Notes under the pieces: generated by a model
Told to the model about the DNA's origin: nothing
Seen by the model: only the letters and a program-made list of their open reading frames with translations
Database searches by the model: none
Made by a program: the position numbers and the translations under genes
IMG/VR virus record: IMGVR_UViG_3300049218_000504
Coordinates: 1 to 30,638 of that record
Length of the DNA stretch: 30,638 nucleotides
Strand: one strand, 5' to 3'
From: a virus
Shown here: positions 7,141 through 14,724 of the stretch, piece after piece
Position numbering within the stretch: position 1 is the first letter of the stretch
How the letters are laid out: each line of letters opens with the position of its first letter

Positions 7141-8463
7141 ATGGCGATTAACAATTTTCCGATTGCTTTGCAGAGCATTATTCAACAGAATTTTCTGGAG
7201 CGCGAATTTCAGACTTCGCTTGAGGCGAAGCTCGGGTTTCGCGCCATCGCCGACCGGATGGATTTTCCCAACACGATTGGCGAGACCATCACCAAAACCC
7301 GCGCCGGTCTGTTGCAGGTGAGCACTACGCCGCTGGCTCCGGCCAATAATACCAATTTCGACAATGGCTTGACGTCTCAGAGTTGGGGCGTTGAGCAATT
7401 TACGCTCTCGATCAACGAATTTGCCAATACCATTGATTTGAATACGGTGACGGAGCGGGTGGGCCTGGCCGGGCAGTTTTTGTTGAACGCATCGCGTCTT
7501 GGCGAGCAGGCTTTTCGGACACTGGATACCTTGGCTCTGAACGCGTTGCGCAATACGTATATGGGCGGCAACACTGCTGTCAGGACAACGCTTGGAAGCG
7601 CCGGTCCGGTGGTTCATGTTGATGATATCCGCGGCTTCCAGACGACCCTGAATAATGCGGGCCAGGTTGTTGCGGTAAGCGGCAGCAATAGCGTGCTGGT
7701 GACGGTTGGCTCGGATTCCTATACGTTGGTGGGTTCGACGCCGGACGGCACCAATGCGAGTGCGGCGATGCAGCAGGGCGGCATATCCGGCACGTTGACA
7801 TTCTCCGGCAATGTCACGGTTGCTGATGCGACTTTGGGCAATGCGGTTGTGTCGGCGATCGCGCCGACCATCCTGCGTCCGAATAATCGCGCAACGACCG
7901 GGACTTTGGTTGCTGGCGATACGCTGCTGATGGTGACGACGATTTTATCTGCTGCCAGCACGATGCGCGATAATAATGTGCCGGACGTTGACGGCGCCTA
8001 TAACTGCTATTTGTCGAATCGTCAGCTGCAGGGACTGTTTTCCGATCCGGCGTTTCAGCTTCTGTTCCGCGGCGCTTACGGATCTCAAGAATACCGGCAG
8101 GGCAGCGTGTTCGAATTGATGGGCGTTCGCTTTGTGCCGGTGAATAACGTGGTGTTGCCGCAGGTGGTGAACGGCAACAATGTTTACCGGGCCATTGTGT
8201 GCGGCCAGGGGGCGCTGATCGAGGGCGATTTTGCCGGGCAGAATGCCGATGATACGCCTGGAAATATCGGCCAGAAGGTTACGATTGACGGCATTACCAT
8301 GATTACCCGTGAGCCGATGGATCGCCTGCAGGAGATTATCGCGCAATCCTGGAAATGGATTGGCGGGTTTTGTGTACCTTCGGACACCACGGCTAATCCC
8401 ACCGTGATCCCGACGGCCAATAATTCCGCGTTCAAGCGGGCGATCGTGATTGAGAGCCTGTAG
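7141..8463 (+). CDS. Major capsid protein
   Basis: This 440-residue protein lies after scaffold and portal, the usual place for the coat protein. The N-terminus (NFPIALQSIIQQNFLEREF) is a helix followed by a region with IGETITKTRAGLLQ, a pattern seen in P22-type and related HK97-fold coats whose N-arm leads into the E-loop. Residues about 175-260 are Gly/Ser/Thr/Val-rich beta sequence and look like an inserted domain, in the position where P22-like coats carry their I-domain. The C-terminal half returns to alpha/beta with a final hydrophobic segment (MDRLQEIIAQSWKWIGGFCV). A strong AGGAAT ribosome site precedes ATG 7141, and stem-loops lie on both sides, suggesting separate control of this highly expressed gene. 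Confidence 0.85.
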   Translation: MAINNFPIALQSIIQQNFLEREFQTSLEAKLGFRAIADRMDFPNTIGETITKTRAGLLQVSTTPLAPANNTNFDNGLTSQSWGVEQFTLSINEFANTIDLNTVTERVGLAGQFLLNASRLGEQAFRTLDTLALNALRNTYMGGNTAVRTTLGSAGPVVHVDDIRGFQTTLNNAGQVVAVSGSNSVLVTVGSDSYTLVGSTPDGTNASAAMQQGGISGTLTFSGNVTVADATLGNAVVSAIAPTILRPNNRATTGTLVAGDTLLMVTTILSAASTMRDNNVPDVDGAYNCYLSNRQLQGLFSDPAFQLLFRGAYGSQEYRQGSVFELMGVRFVPVNNVVLPQVVNGNNVYRAIVCGQGALIEGDFAGQNADDTPGNIGQKVTIDGITMITREPMDRLQEIIAQSWKWIGGFCVPSDTTANPTVIPTANNSAFKRAIVIESL

Positions 8464-8503
8464 CCGTTCGCGCGGCGAAAGCGTTTTTGGGCGGCACAAG
8501 TGA

Positions 8504-8533
8504 AAACGCCGGAAGGGATGGCTTCCGGCGTTT
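8504..8533 (+). terminator. Hairpin terminator after the capsid gene
   Basis: AAACGCCGGAAG (8504-8515) pairs perfectly with CTTCCGGCGTTT (8522-8533) around a six-base loop. The right arm ends in TTT, then GGTTG follows, so the U-tract is short and termination is likely only partial. It lies 40 bases after the capsid stop, and downstream head and tail genes probably depend on read-through. Confidence 0.6.
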
Positions 8534-8596
8534 GGTTGTCGCGAAACGACAGATGATTCGCCAGGCGCAAGTTGTGGCGATTAGGAGTATTTCTGC

Positions 8597-9049
8597 GTGA
8601 GCAACAGCATCACTGAAACTGATCCTTCACAGCAATACGTCACCGCTCCCCTCAGCGATGACGAGAAGGCCAATATTCGGCGTTTCTGCGGCTATCCCGC
8701 TTATGGCGCCGGGCCATCCGGTTTTCAGGGTTGGCGGTTTTTCCAGGCCTTTGGGCTGATGGAATACCGGCTGGGCGTGCAGGCGGATGGTACGCCCAAT
8801 CTGGCGCCGGCGGAACTGAGTATATTGCGTCAATATCTCGCTGCGCTTTTCACGCTTGAGGCGGCCATTCCTGGCGCGGGTGCAAATCTTGATACGGAGT
8901 CTGCTTCGGTTTGGGTGCATAATGCGAACGAGGTTTCCGACAGGACCGCGCTGTTCGACCAATGGTGCCGGCGGCTCTGCCAATTTCTGGGGCTTCCGCC
9001 TGGGCCAGGCTTGTCTGGCGGCGGCAATAGCGTCGATCTGGTCGTATAA
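8597..9049 (+). CDS. Probable head-tail connector / head-completion protein
   Basis: This 150-residue soluble protein follows the capsid gene. The N-terminal half is LSDDEKANIRRFCGYPAYG, then aromatic FQGWRFFQAFGLMEYR. The middle is a helix pair (LSILRQYLAALFTLEAAIPGAG), and near the end is FDQWCRRLCQFLGL. A small helical protein directly after the major capsid gene is usually the adaptor that docks below the portal; this is assignment by position and size, not by a named family. The GTG at 8597 is the only reasonable start. Its TAA overlaps the next ATG by one base, so the two products are probably translated together. Confidence 0.55.
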   Translation: MSNSITETDPSQQYVTAPLSDDEKANIRRFCGYPAYGAGPSGFQGWRFFQAFGLMEYRLGVQADGTPNLAPAELSILRQYLAALFTLEAAIPGAGANLDTESASVWVHNANEVSDRTALFDQWCRRLCQFLGLPPGPGLSGGGNSVDLVV

Positions 9050-9693
9050 TGGTGAGCGGCGCGGCGATTGCGGCAAAGATCAATTACGGGCTGGGACTTT
9101 CCGGATCGAAGGCGGGGTTTCCGGTGCAGTGGTATCGGCCATCGGGTATGGGACCGGTTGTTGCTCCCGGCAATTTATACGGCACCGTGAATGCCCTGGT
9201 TTCGCCAGCGAATAATTTCGTTGCGGCGGCCGGCGAATGGGGAAAAGGCGACCGGTTTGGCGCATTTGATGCGTCGGCCTTTTTGGCCGGTGATTATATC
9301 GTGGGCAGCGACACGCTTTTTGTGGCGGAGATTGTGCCCGGCGCAGCCTGGGTTCGGTTGGTGCTTTGCAATGCGGTTTTGACCTGGTCGACCACCAGCG
9401 ACCCGCCGCCGGGGCCAGGGTTCCGGCCTGGCGTGCGGGTGGCGACGCCGGTTGTAACCGGATGGCCGGGATGGTTGCAGGTTTCAGATCGAAAGTCGCC
9501 CGCCGAGTTGCATTTGCCGGGCGCGGTGGAAATGCCCAGCGTGGCGGTGTTTTTGCCGGCGTCGTTACCCGGCCAGGTATTGCGGGGCGACCAATTGCAG
9601 ACCGGGGATGTCTTGCCCGCCACCTATACCGTGGAGAGTGCAATTTATTCGCCGAACGGGTGGCAGATAACCGCGATGCGAGCCGGGGCGTGA
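9049..9693 (+). CDS. Probable neck / head-closure protein
   Basis: This 214-residue, mostly beta-type protein is rich in Gly, Val and Pro and has no membrane segment. It starts within the stop codon of the previous gene (TAATG) and so is translationally coupled to it. Motifs such as GLSGSKAGFPVQWYRPSG near the N-terminus and VLRGDQLQTGDVL near the C-terminus suggest a compact beta-barrel. Head-closure and stopper proteins of myophages and siphophages are typically of this type and sit at this position. I do not recognise an exact family; a minor head decoration protein is an alternative. Confidence 0.45.
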   Translation: MVSGAAIAAKINYGLGLSGSKAGFPVQWYRPSGMGPVVAPGNLYGTVNALVSPANNFVAAAGEWGKGDRFGAFDASAFLAGDYIVGSDTLFVAEIVPGAAWVRLVLCNAVLTWSTTSDPPPGPGFRPGVRVATPVVTGWPGWLQVSDRKSPAELHLPGAVEMPSVAVFLPASLPGQVLRGDQLQTGDVLPATYTVESAIYSPNGWQITAMRAGA

Positions 9694-9709
9694 CGATGAA
9701 GGGAAGTGG

Positions 9710-10381
9710 ATGATGACGCTAAAGGCCAGCACCTTGTTAAACACCGCGATTGCGAATGAAGGGCTGCGGACATACCCGATGGAGGCAAAGACGCGCGACG
9801 CAGACGCTGCCAAGGCAAGATGTGCGGAACTGGTCGCGCGTGCTGCCGCCGGCGCCGAGGTGAATGCGGCGGAGCTGATGCAGGCGCAGGACGATGTTCG
9901 CATTGCACAGGCCGGCGTTGAAATTGCCGCCGCTATTCAGAGCGGTGTTGAAAAGCGCAAGTGGGAAGCTGAGATTTCAGCCTGGTTCGAGCAGGCTGCG
10001 CAGCTCACAGATGCCGTAGAAAAGCGCTTGGATGAGCGCTTCGAGGCGGCCGCGGAGGTGGATTCCCGAATGGCGGAATTGCACCGCGCGGTGACTCGCT
10101 TCAACGAGGCCGGGCACGGGTTTTCGAGAGCGAAGATTGCGGCGGCTCATTTTACGGCCGATCGCGATGCGCGGATTGCCAGCAATCCGGTTCTTGCGAT
10201 GATGCCGGCTGGGACCCATCCAAAGGCCACGAACGGTTACAATGCCGAAATTCGGCAGGTTGACGCCATTATTTTTAATGCCGGGAGTGGCCTGGAGCGG
10301 CCGGCACCGATTGACAGCCTGGTCCAGCGGGAGGCTTTTTTGTGGGGGCGGATGCCGGCGAAGAAAGGTTCAAAATCTTGA
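9710..10381 (+). CDS. Unrecognised helical phage protein
   Basis: The 223 residues are dominated by Ala, Glu, Arg and Asp and appear almost wholly helical at about residues 25-150, including WEAEISAWFEQAAQLTDAVEKR and similar heptad-like stretches. The C-terminal 70 residues are less regular and end in a basic tail (PAKKGSKS). There is no signal peptide or membrane segment. Two adjacent ATGs (9710 and 9713) could start it, both with GGGAAGTGG upstream. Position between neck-type and tail-type genes suggests a virion or assembly function such as tail completion or an internal head protein, but nothing in the sequence decides this. Confidence 0.7.
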   Translation: MMTLKASTLLNTAIANEGLRTYPMEAKTRDADAAKARCAELVARAAAGAEVNAAELMQAQDDVRIAQAGVEIAAAIQSGVEKRKWEAEISAWFEQAAQLTDAVEKRLDERFEAAAEVDSRMAELHRAVTRFNEAGHGFSRAKIAAAHFTADRDARIASNPVLAMMPAGTHPKATNGYNAEIRQVDAIIFNAGSGLERPAPIDSLVQREAFLWGRMPAKKGSKS

Positions 10382-10446
10382 GCCGTGACCACGCAGTGGG
10401 CAGCGCCGCGGTTGCGCGAGCCGTGCGCATGACCGGCGCATAGACC

Positions 10447-11427
10447 ATGGCCACGATAGATGACGTCGAGCAGGGGGTTTGCAGCGCTCTCGCGGGGGTC
10501 TTGTTTCCCGGCCAGGCCTATCTGCCCGGTGCGGTGGCGACCTGCGTGGTGCCTTGGAGTGGGGCGATTGGCGCACCTGCCTATGCAATGCAGGTCAAGC
10601 TTTACGTTGGTGAGCCGGTCACTGCCGGACTTGAAGCCGATATCCTGGCTGGCGTTTCCAATATCGGTGTGATGCGGGTGGCGGGAGCGACGCGCGACGT
10701 GACGCGGGTCAGTCCATACTGGCTTAAGACAAGTTGCCGCGAGGCGACACTGCTGGCGGTGGCCGGTGAAGGCGCCGTGACCTTTGGCGGGGTGGCTGGG
10801 CCGGGGCAGGTGGTGGGCGTTACCGCGGGGGGGATTTGCTATGCCTATCGCCTGACATCGGACGACAGCCCGGCAACGGTGGCGGCGGCGTTCGCTGCCC
10901 TTATTCCTGCCGCCATGGCGACCGGCGCCGTGCTGACCGCCGCCTCGATTAAAGCGGTGAATGTGGTCGCGGATCAAACAGCGTTCTGGCAGACTGGGCA
11001 GAATGAAACGCAGCTGCAGGTGGCCATCATCGCGGTGCCGTTTGCCGGCGCCGATGGGCCTTTGGTCCGGGCGGCGCTTACGCGCGCGGTGTACGCTGTG
11101 GAATCCGCAACGCGGCCAAATGGCAGCTTGACCCGATTTATCGGTCTGCCGGATGGCACCACCGCGCTGATCATGGGGTCGGATGAGCGCGATGACGATA
11201 CGGTGCGGCGCGACGATATGTGGCGCCGTTGGATCACATTCCGGATTATTTACGATGTAGGAATCACGCAGCTGCAAACCGCGGTACTGGCGCCGCTGAT
11301 TGCGCTGGGGACAGATGCGGCGCGGATTCAGTGGGTCGGCGACGGCGCGGCAGTGACCAGTATTCTTACGGATGGCGCTGGCAATATTCTGACCGATGCG
11401 AGCGGTGATCTGATCGGAGTTTATTAA
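10447..11427 (+). CDS. Unassigned phage structural protein, tail-terminator position
   Basis: This 326-residue alpha/beta protein starts MATIDDVEQGVCSALAGVLFPG and continues with strands rich in Gly, Val and Ala. A tryptophan-containing region FWQTGQNETQLQVAIIAVPF (about 178-200) is followed by a charged segment DDDTVRRDDMWRRWITFRIIYDV (about 245-270). The closing part contains paired SILTDGAGNILTDASGDLIG repeats resembling the short beta hairpins that end some phage tail proteins. The N-terminal opening resembles the start of tail-completion proteins, which also begin with a helix preceding LFPG. Its position before the tail genes fits a tail-terminator or collar protein. The stop codon directly abuts the next ATG. 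Confidence 0.55.
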   Translation: MATIDDVEQGVCSALAGVLFPGQAYLPGAVATCVVPWSGAIGAPAYAMQVKLYVGEPVTAGLEADILAGVSNIGVMRVAGATRDVTRVSPYWLKTSCREATLLAVAGEGAVTFGGVAGPGQVVGVTAGGICYAYRLTSDDSPATVAAAFAALIPAAMATGAVLTAASIKAVNVVADQTAFWQTGQNETQLQVAIIAVPFAGADGPLVRAALTRAVYAVESATRPNGSLTRFIGLPDGTTALIMGSDERDDDTVRRDDMWRRWITFRIIYDVGITQLQTAVLAPLIALGTDAARIQWVGDGAAVTSILTDGAGNILTDASGDLIGVY

Positions 11428-12207
11428 ATGCCGAATGCGGTAACGATTAGCGCGCCGGGGGGCGCATTGGTGGGCGTGGCCTTCGCAGTTTCCGGCACGG
11501 TCAGCCCCGCCGGCGATACCGTGCAAGTGCAGCTTGATACGCAGAATGCCACGCTGCCAACGGGGCCTTGGGATGCTGCGACGACGGCCGCCGGCACGTT
11601 TGCCGGCGTGGTTGCGATTGTGGCGCCCGGGACCTGGTATGTTTGGGCCTATGATCCGATCAGCGGGGCATCCGCGGCATCTTCTGCCATTCGCGTGCCG
11701 ACGGCGGCTTTGAATTTTGTTGAGGGTGTTCCGGTATCAACTTCCACTGCCGCGTCATTGCTGGGCGGCAGTGCGGCGGGCGAAACGCCGGACGCGCTGA
11801 CGATGGCAGCGGCTGCGGCCGATACAGATACGGCCCTTGTGGCGCAGGGTGGTAAAACCCTGTTCGCTCAACCCCTCTCGGCGATTTGGGGGTGGATCCA
11901 AGGGCATTTGCCAGGATATTTGCTGCCGCAAGTCACGGTTGCGGCCGCCGGGACGGTGCAGCTTGATAATTCGGCGCATAATCAGCGGGTTCTGCTGATT
12001 ACCGGGAGCGGCGTGACGATTGTGCCGCTGGCGAGTTCGATGGGGCCTGGATTCGTGTGTGACGTCATTAATGCGTCCGGATCTGGCGTGACGCTTTCGG
12101 GAATGACGACCAATACGGGTGCAGACAGCATCGCTGCCGGCGGGATTGCGCGGATATTGGCAGCGACGCCACCGGGTGAATCGCTCGTTGTGTACGCGAA
12201 GCTATGA
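11428..12207 (+). CDS. Virion-associated protein with N-terminal Ig-like domain
   Basis: The first 90 residues of this 259-residue protein form an Ig-like domain, with alternating hydrophobic strands, a VSGTVSPAGDTVQVQLD core and APGTWYVWAYDP near the end. The same pattern occurs in the protein at 13907-14710 (GTVSP/GSVSP, GTWYVWA/GTYYIWA), so the two share a related domain. A helical linker follows (about 110-150), then a beta-rich C-terminal part (about 160-259) with repeated G-V-T-L/I units like a trimeric surface fold. Ig-like domains on phage heads, tails and fibres bind cell-surface sugars weakly. The gene overlaps the esterase gene by four bases (ATGA). Confidence 0.6.
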   Translation: MPNAVTISAPGGALVGVAFAVSGTVSPAGDTVQVQLDTQNATLPTGPWDAATTAAGTFAGVVAIVAPGTWYVWAYDPISGASAASSAIRVPTAALNFVEGVPVSTSTAASLLGGSAAGETPDALTMAAAAADTDTALVAQGGKTLFAQPLSAIWGWIQGHLPGYLLPQVTVAAAGTVQLDNSAHNQRVLLITGSGVTIVPLASSMGPGFVCDVINASGSGVTLSGMTTNTGADSIAAGGIARILAATPPGESLVVYAKL

Positions 12208-13613
12208 CCGCAAGCGACATTATTAGTCTGGGAAGGCTGGTTATGGCGGCGCCTGGCGTGGCGCTGCAAAGCGGCGGGGCATCGAGCGGTACTGGCGGCG
12301 CCGGCAGCGGCGGTAGCGGGCTTGGCAATATCACTTTGCTGAGTGGGCCGGGCCAGAGCAATGCAGGCTATGCGGAGACGCAAGACGGCGCGTTGCTGGC
12401 GATGGCCCAGGCAACCACGTTCTATCTGCAGGCGGTTGGCGCGCCGGCCGTTTTGACGGCTTGGGTCGATCAGGGTCAGGCCGGCACGGAAGTCTCCGGT
12501 ATTGGCGTGATGGAGATTGTAACGCCAGCGTTGTATGCAGGAGCGTTTTTGGCGAATTCGGCCGGAGCATCATTTTCCGCAGAGACCGCGGGGCTAGCGG
12601 GGCTCGGCGCCTGCGGGACCGGGTATGCCGACTATGTCGGCGCCTTGAGCGAACCACAGCTGGGGCAGGTCGATGCCCTGGTTTCGTATTGGGGCGAGAA
12701 TGATAGCCTGGAATTCGGCCCTGCCGATAAAGGCGTTTACAAGGCGGCAATTATCAACCTGCTTGCGCGGATACGCGACATGCTGGGCAAAACGGCAGCC
12801 GAACTGCCGATGCTTTTCTTCGGCCCGCCGTATGGGTTGCTGCCAAATTATAACACCTACCCGCCGACGTTGCGCGAGGTCTGGGCCGAACTCGATGCGG
12901 ATCCAGCGCAGAATTTCTGTTGGGTTGTGAAGCAGACCTATGACACGATTTCTCGCAATGAGTTGTGGAGTGCCGCGACGGGCGTTGCGAGTGGGGGCAA
13001 TACCGATGGCGGGCACCGGAGCGCCACGGATAATGTAATATTGTTCAAACGCGCGGCACTGCCGGCGGCGCGGGCGATTTTGGAAGCCAACGGATTGTCC
13101 GCGGCGCTTATTCCCGCAGCGCTGGGCGTGGGGACCGGTCCCGAAATTACCGATGCCGTGCTGAGCGGCACGGATTTGACGGTTACCGTTACCCATGATG
13201 GCGGCAACGATCTTGTGGTGCCACTGCTGGCGGCGCAGGGCGTAGGCTTCTCGCTCATGGATGGCGGTACGACAGCGTCGCCGGGGAATATCATTCAGGC
13301 TATTTCCTGCGCGAGGGTGGACTCGACCCATCTGTTGGTCACCCTGGCGAGCCCGCCGGTGAGTGCACATACGCAATGCCGGCTATTATATCCTTGGGCG
13401 GGGGAATATTGGGCCGTGCAACCGGACACCGAGATTGGCCGCGGTTGTGCGGTGACCGATAATTTCTCAACCATCGCGAAACCCGTCGGATACGATATCA
13501 ACGCGGCGCTCGGCAATGGCTGGGCCGCCAACATGCCGCTTGGCACGCCGGTGACCGTTGCCGGAACTGGGCCTTCCGCCGTTGCGGAATTCGGAATCCC
13601 GCTCACCTCTTGA
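12204..13613 (+). CDS. SGNH/GDSL-type esterase, probably virion-associated
   Basis: This 469-residue protein carries the full set of SGNH-hydrolase blocks in order. Block I is GQSN at 50-53 (nucleophile Ser52), block III is GEND at 164-167 (oxyanion Asn166), and block V is DGGH at 268-271 (Asp268 and His271). The GQSN form of block I is the one used by carbohydrate acetylesterases rather than lipases. Residues 22-42 are a Gly/Ser-rich linker. The C-terminal 160 residues are beta sequence containing a LSGTDLTVTVTHDGGNDLVV segment, like a carbohydrate-binding or Ig-type domain. There is no signal peptide, so export would be as a virion part. Removing acetyl groups from host surface polysaccharide is the likely role, but the substrate is inference. 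It lies between two Ig-like structural genes. Confidence 0.75.
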   Translation: MTASDIISLGRLVMAAPGVALQSGGASSGTGGAGSGGSGLGNITLLSGPGQSNAGYAETQDGALLAMAQATTFYLQAVGAPAVLTAWVDQGQAGTEVSGIGVMEIVTPALYAGAFLANSAGASFSAETAGLAGLGACGTGYADYVGALSEPQLGQVDALVSYWGENDSLEFGPADKGVYKAAIINLLARIRDMLGKTAAELPMLFFGPPYGLLPNYNTYPPTLREVWAELDADPAQNFCWVVKQTYDTISRNELWSAATGVASGGNTDGGHRSATDNVILFKRAALPAARAILEANGLSAALIPAALGVGTGPEITDAVLSGTDLTVTVTHDGGNDLVVPLLAAQGVGFSLMDGGTTASPGNIIQAISCARVDSTHLLVTLASPPVSAHTQCRLLYPWAGEYWAVQPDTEIGRGCAVTDNFSTIAKPVGYDINAALGNGWAANMPLGTPVTVAGTGPSAVAEFGIPLTS

Positions 13614-13623
13614 TTGGACGGTT

Positions 13624-13896
13624 ATGTCAGAAGAAGAGGTGAATTTGAGCGTGCTCAAATCGGAAGTCGCACGGTTGAGCATAGACTTCTACGCACATGC
13701 CAAAAAGGTGGACGATTACATTTTGAAAATCATGGAATTCATGTCCGAGGAAATGGGCGCCCGAAAAGAACGGGAAAAGACGATTTCCGAACGTGCGGCG
13801 TCAATTGAAATGACTTGGACAAAAGTGATGGCGCTGGCGGCGATGTTCGGCGCCATCACCTCGCTTCCAACGATTATCCGGATCTTTCATCGCTAG
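13624..13896 (+). CDS. Small coiled-coil protein with one C-terminal membrane segment
   Basis: This 90-residue protein uses the ATG at 13624; a longer upstream frame exists but overlaps the esterase gene. Residues 1-60 are charged and helical with a heptad-like pattern. One hydrophobic segment follows at about 66-86 (VMALAAMFGAITSLPTIIRIF) with a basic end (HR). This layout, a soluble coil followed by a terminal anchor, resembles hemolysin XhlA-type holin partners and also superinfection or membrane-tethered phage proteins. The lysis genes are about 12 kb away, so its position among tail genes is unusual. Its function is unknown. Confidence 0.65.
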   Translation: MSEEEVNLSVLKSEVARLSIDFYAHAKKVDDYILKIMEFMSEEMGARKEREKTISERAASIEMTWTKVMALAAMFGAITSLPTIIRIFHR

Positions 13897-13906
13897 AGGA
13901 ATTCGA

Positions 13907-14710
13907 ATGGCATTTGCCCCAACTCCGCCGCGCGCTAACTTGCCCGCGCAACTTCTATCGATATCATCCATAACCGCGACGGCGGTTCAACAGTCTGGCG
14001 GCACGTCGGGCGGGTCGGGATCGATCTCGATTTCCGGCGCGCCCGCGACGGGCGTCGCCGGGACGGCTATTTCGCTCGCGGGCAGTGTCTCGCCATCGGC
14101 AACGGCGGTGCAGATCGGTCTTTCCGGCTCCGCCAGTGTTGCGCCGAGCAGTTGGACCAATGCGACAGTTTCCGGTTCGGGTTGGACCGGAACGCTTACG
14201 CCATCGGCTGCCGGCACGTATTACATTTGGGCAGAGCAAACGGCGACACCCTCGATTCAGGCGATATCGGGCGCCCTGGTGGTCTCAGCGGCGGGCGGAA
14301 CGGCATTGTCCTATAGTCTCATTGCAGGCTCCGGAAATGCGTCGCTGACCGGCTTGACATTGACGACGACGACATCCGGATCGGCGCCGGCGACCGATTG
14401 GTCTTCGAGTATTGTTCACGGATCAACGGATGTGGCGCCGAATGTCAATCTTTCCGCCATCGGCAGCATCACGGCGGGGAAGTTCTGGTTCGATTTATCG
14501 AATACCAGTGTCACGCCCGGAACCTTCGGCAATGCGCTTTTCAACGGAAGTTCCGTTGCGTTCTACGCCTTCGGCGATGGTTTTGGCGCCCCGACCTGCG
14601 CGCCCGCCGCGCCGAGCACCGCAGGCACCTATTATGGAAAATACGCTTTCTACAACAGCGCCGGCACGCTGCTGGGTGTGTTTACCACCAATGCCATTAC
14701 CGTTACCTGA
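13907..14710 (+). CDS. Ig-like domain virion protein
   Basis: This 267-residue protein starts ten bases after its neighbour, with GAGGAATTCG as ribosome site. After a short leader and a Gly/Ser linker (about residues 30-40), residues about 41-128 form an Ig-like domain. It matches the one at the start of the protein encoded at 11428-12207 (GTAISLAGSVSPSATAVQIGL, then GTYYIWAEQ). The second half (about 133-267) is another beta domain rich in Ser, Thr and Gly that ends in TAGTYYGKYAFYNSAG. There are no catalytic motifs and no membrane segment. It sits immediately before the tail sheath gene, so a decoration or collar-fibre function is plausible. Confidence 0.6.
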   Translation: MAFAPTPPRANLPAQLLSISSITATAVQQSGGTSGGSGSISISGAPATGVAGTAISLAGSVSPSATAVQIGLSGSASVAPSSWTNATVSGSGWTGTLTPSAAGTYYIWAEQTATPSIQAISGALVVSAAGGTALSYSLIAGSGNASLTGLTLTTTTSGSAPATDWSSSIVHGSTDVAPNVNLSAIGSITAGKFWFDLSNTSVTPGTFGNALFNGSSVAFYAFGDGFGAPTCAPAAPSTAGTYYGKYAFYNSAGTLLGVFTTNAITVT

Positions 14711-14724
14711 TAAGGAATAACTTC

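Noticed and set aside
10237-11526. A 429-codon minus-strand open frame
   Set aside because: It is the reverse-strand shadow of the plus-strand gene at 10447-11427, rich in His, Arg and Pro as expected for antisense of GC-rich coding DNA.
12594-13376. A 260-codon minus-strand open frame opposite the esterase
   Set aside because: It is an antisense shadow; the plus strand has a complete catalytic motif set and tight overlaps with its neighbours.
14398-14724. N-terminal extension of the sheath frame into the Ig-like gene
   Set aside because: The extended segment is Arg/His/Cys-rich and overlaps a good gene, while ATG 14725 has a strong ribosome site and matches known sheath N-termini.
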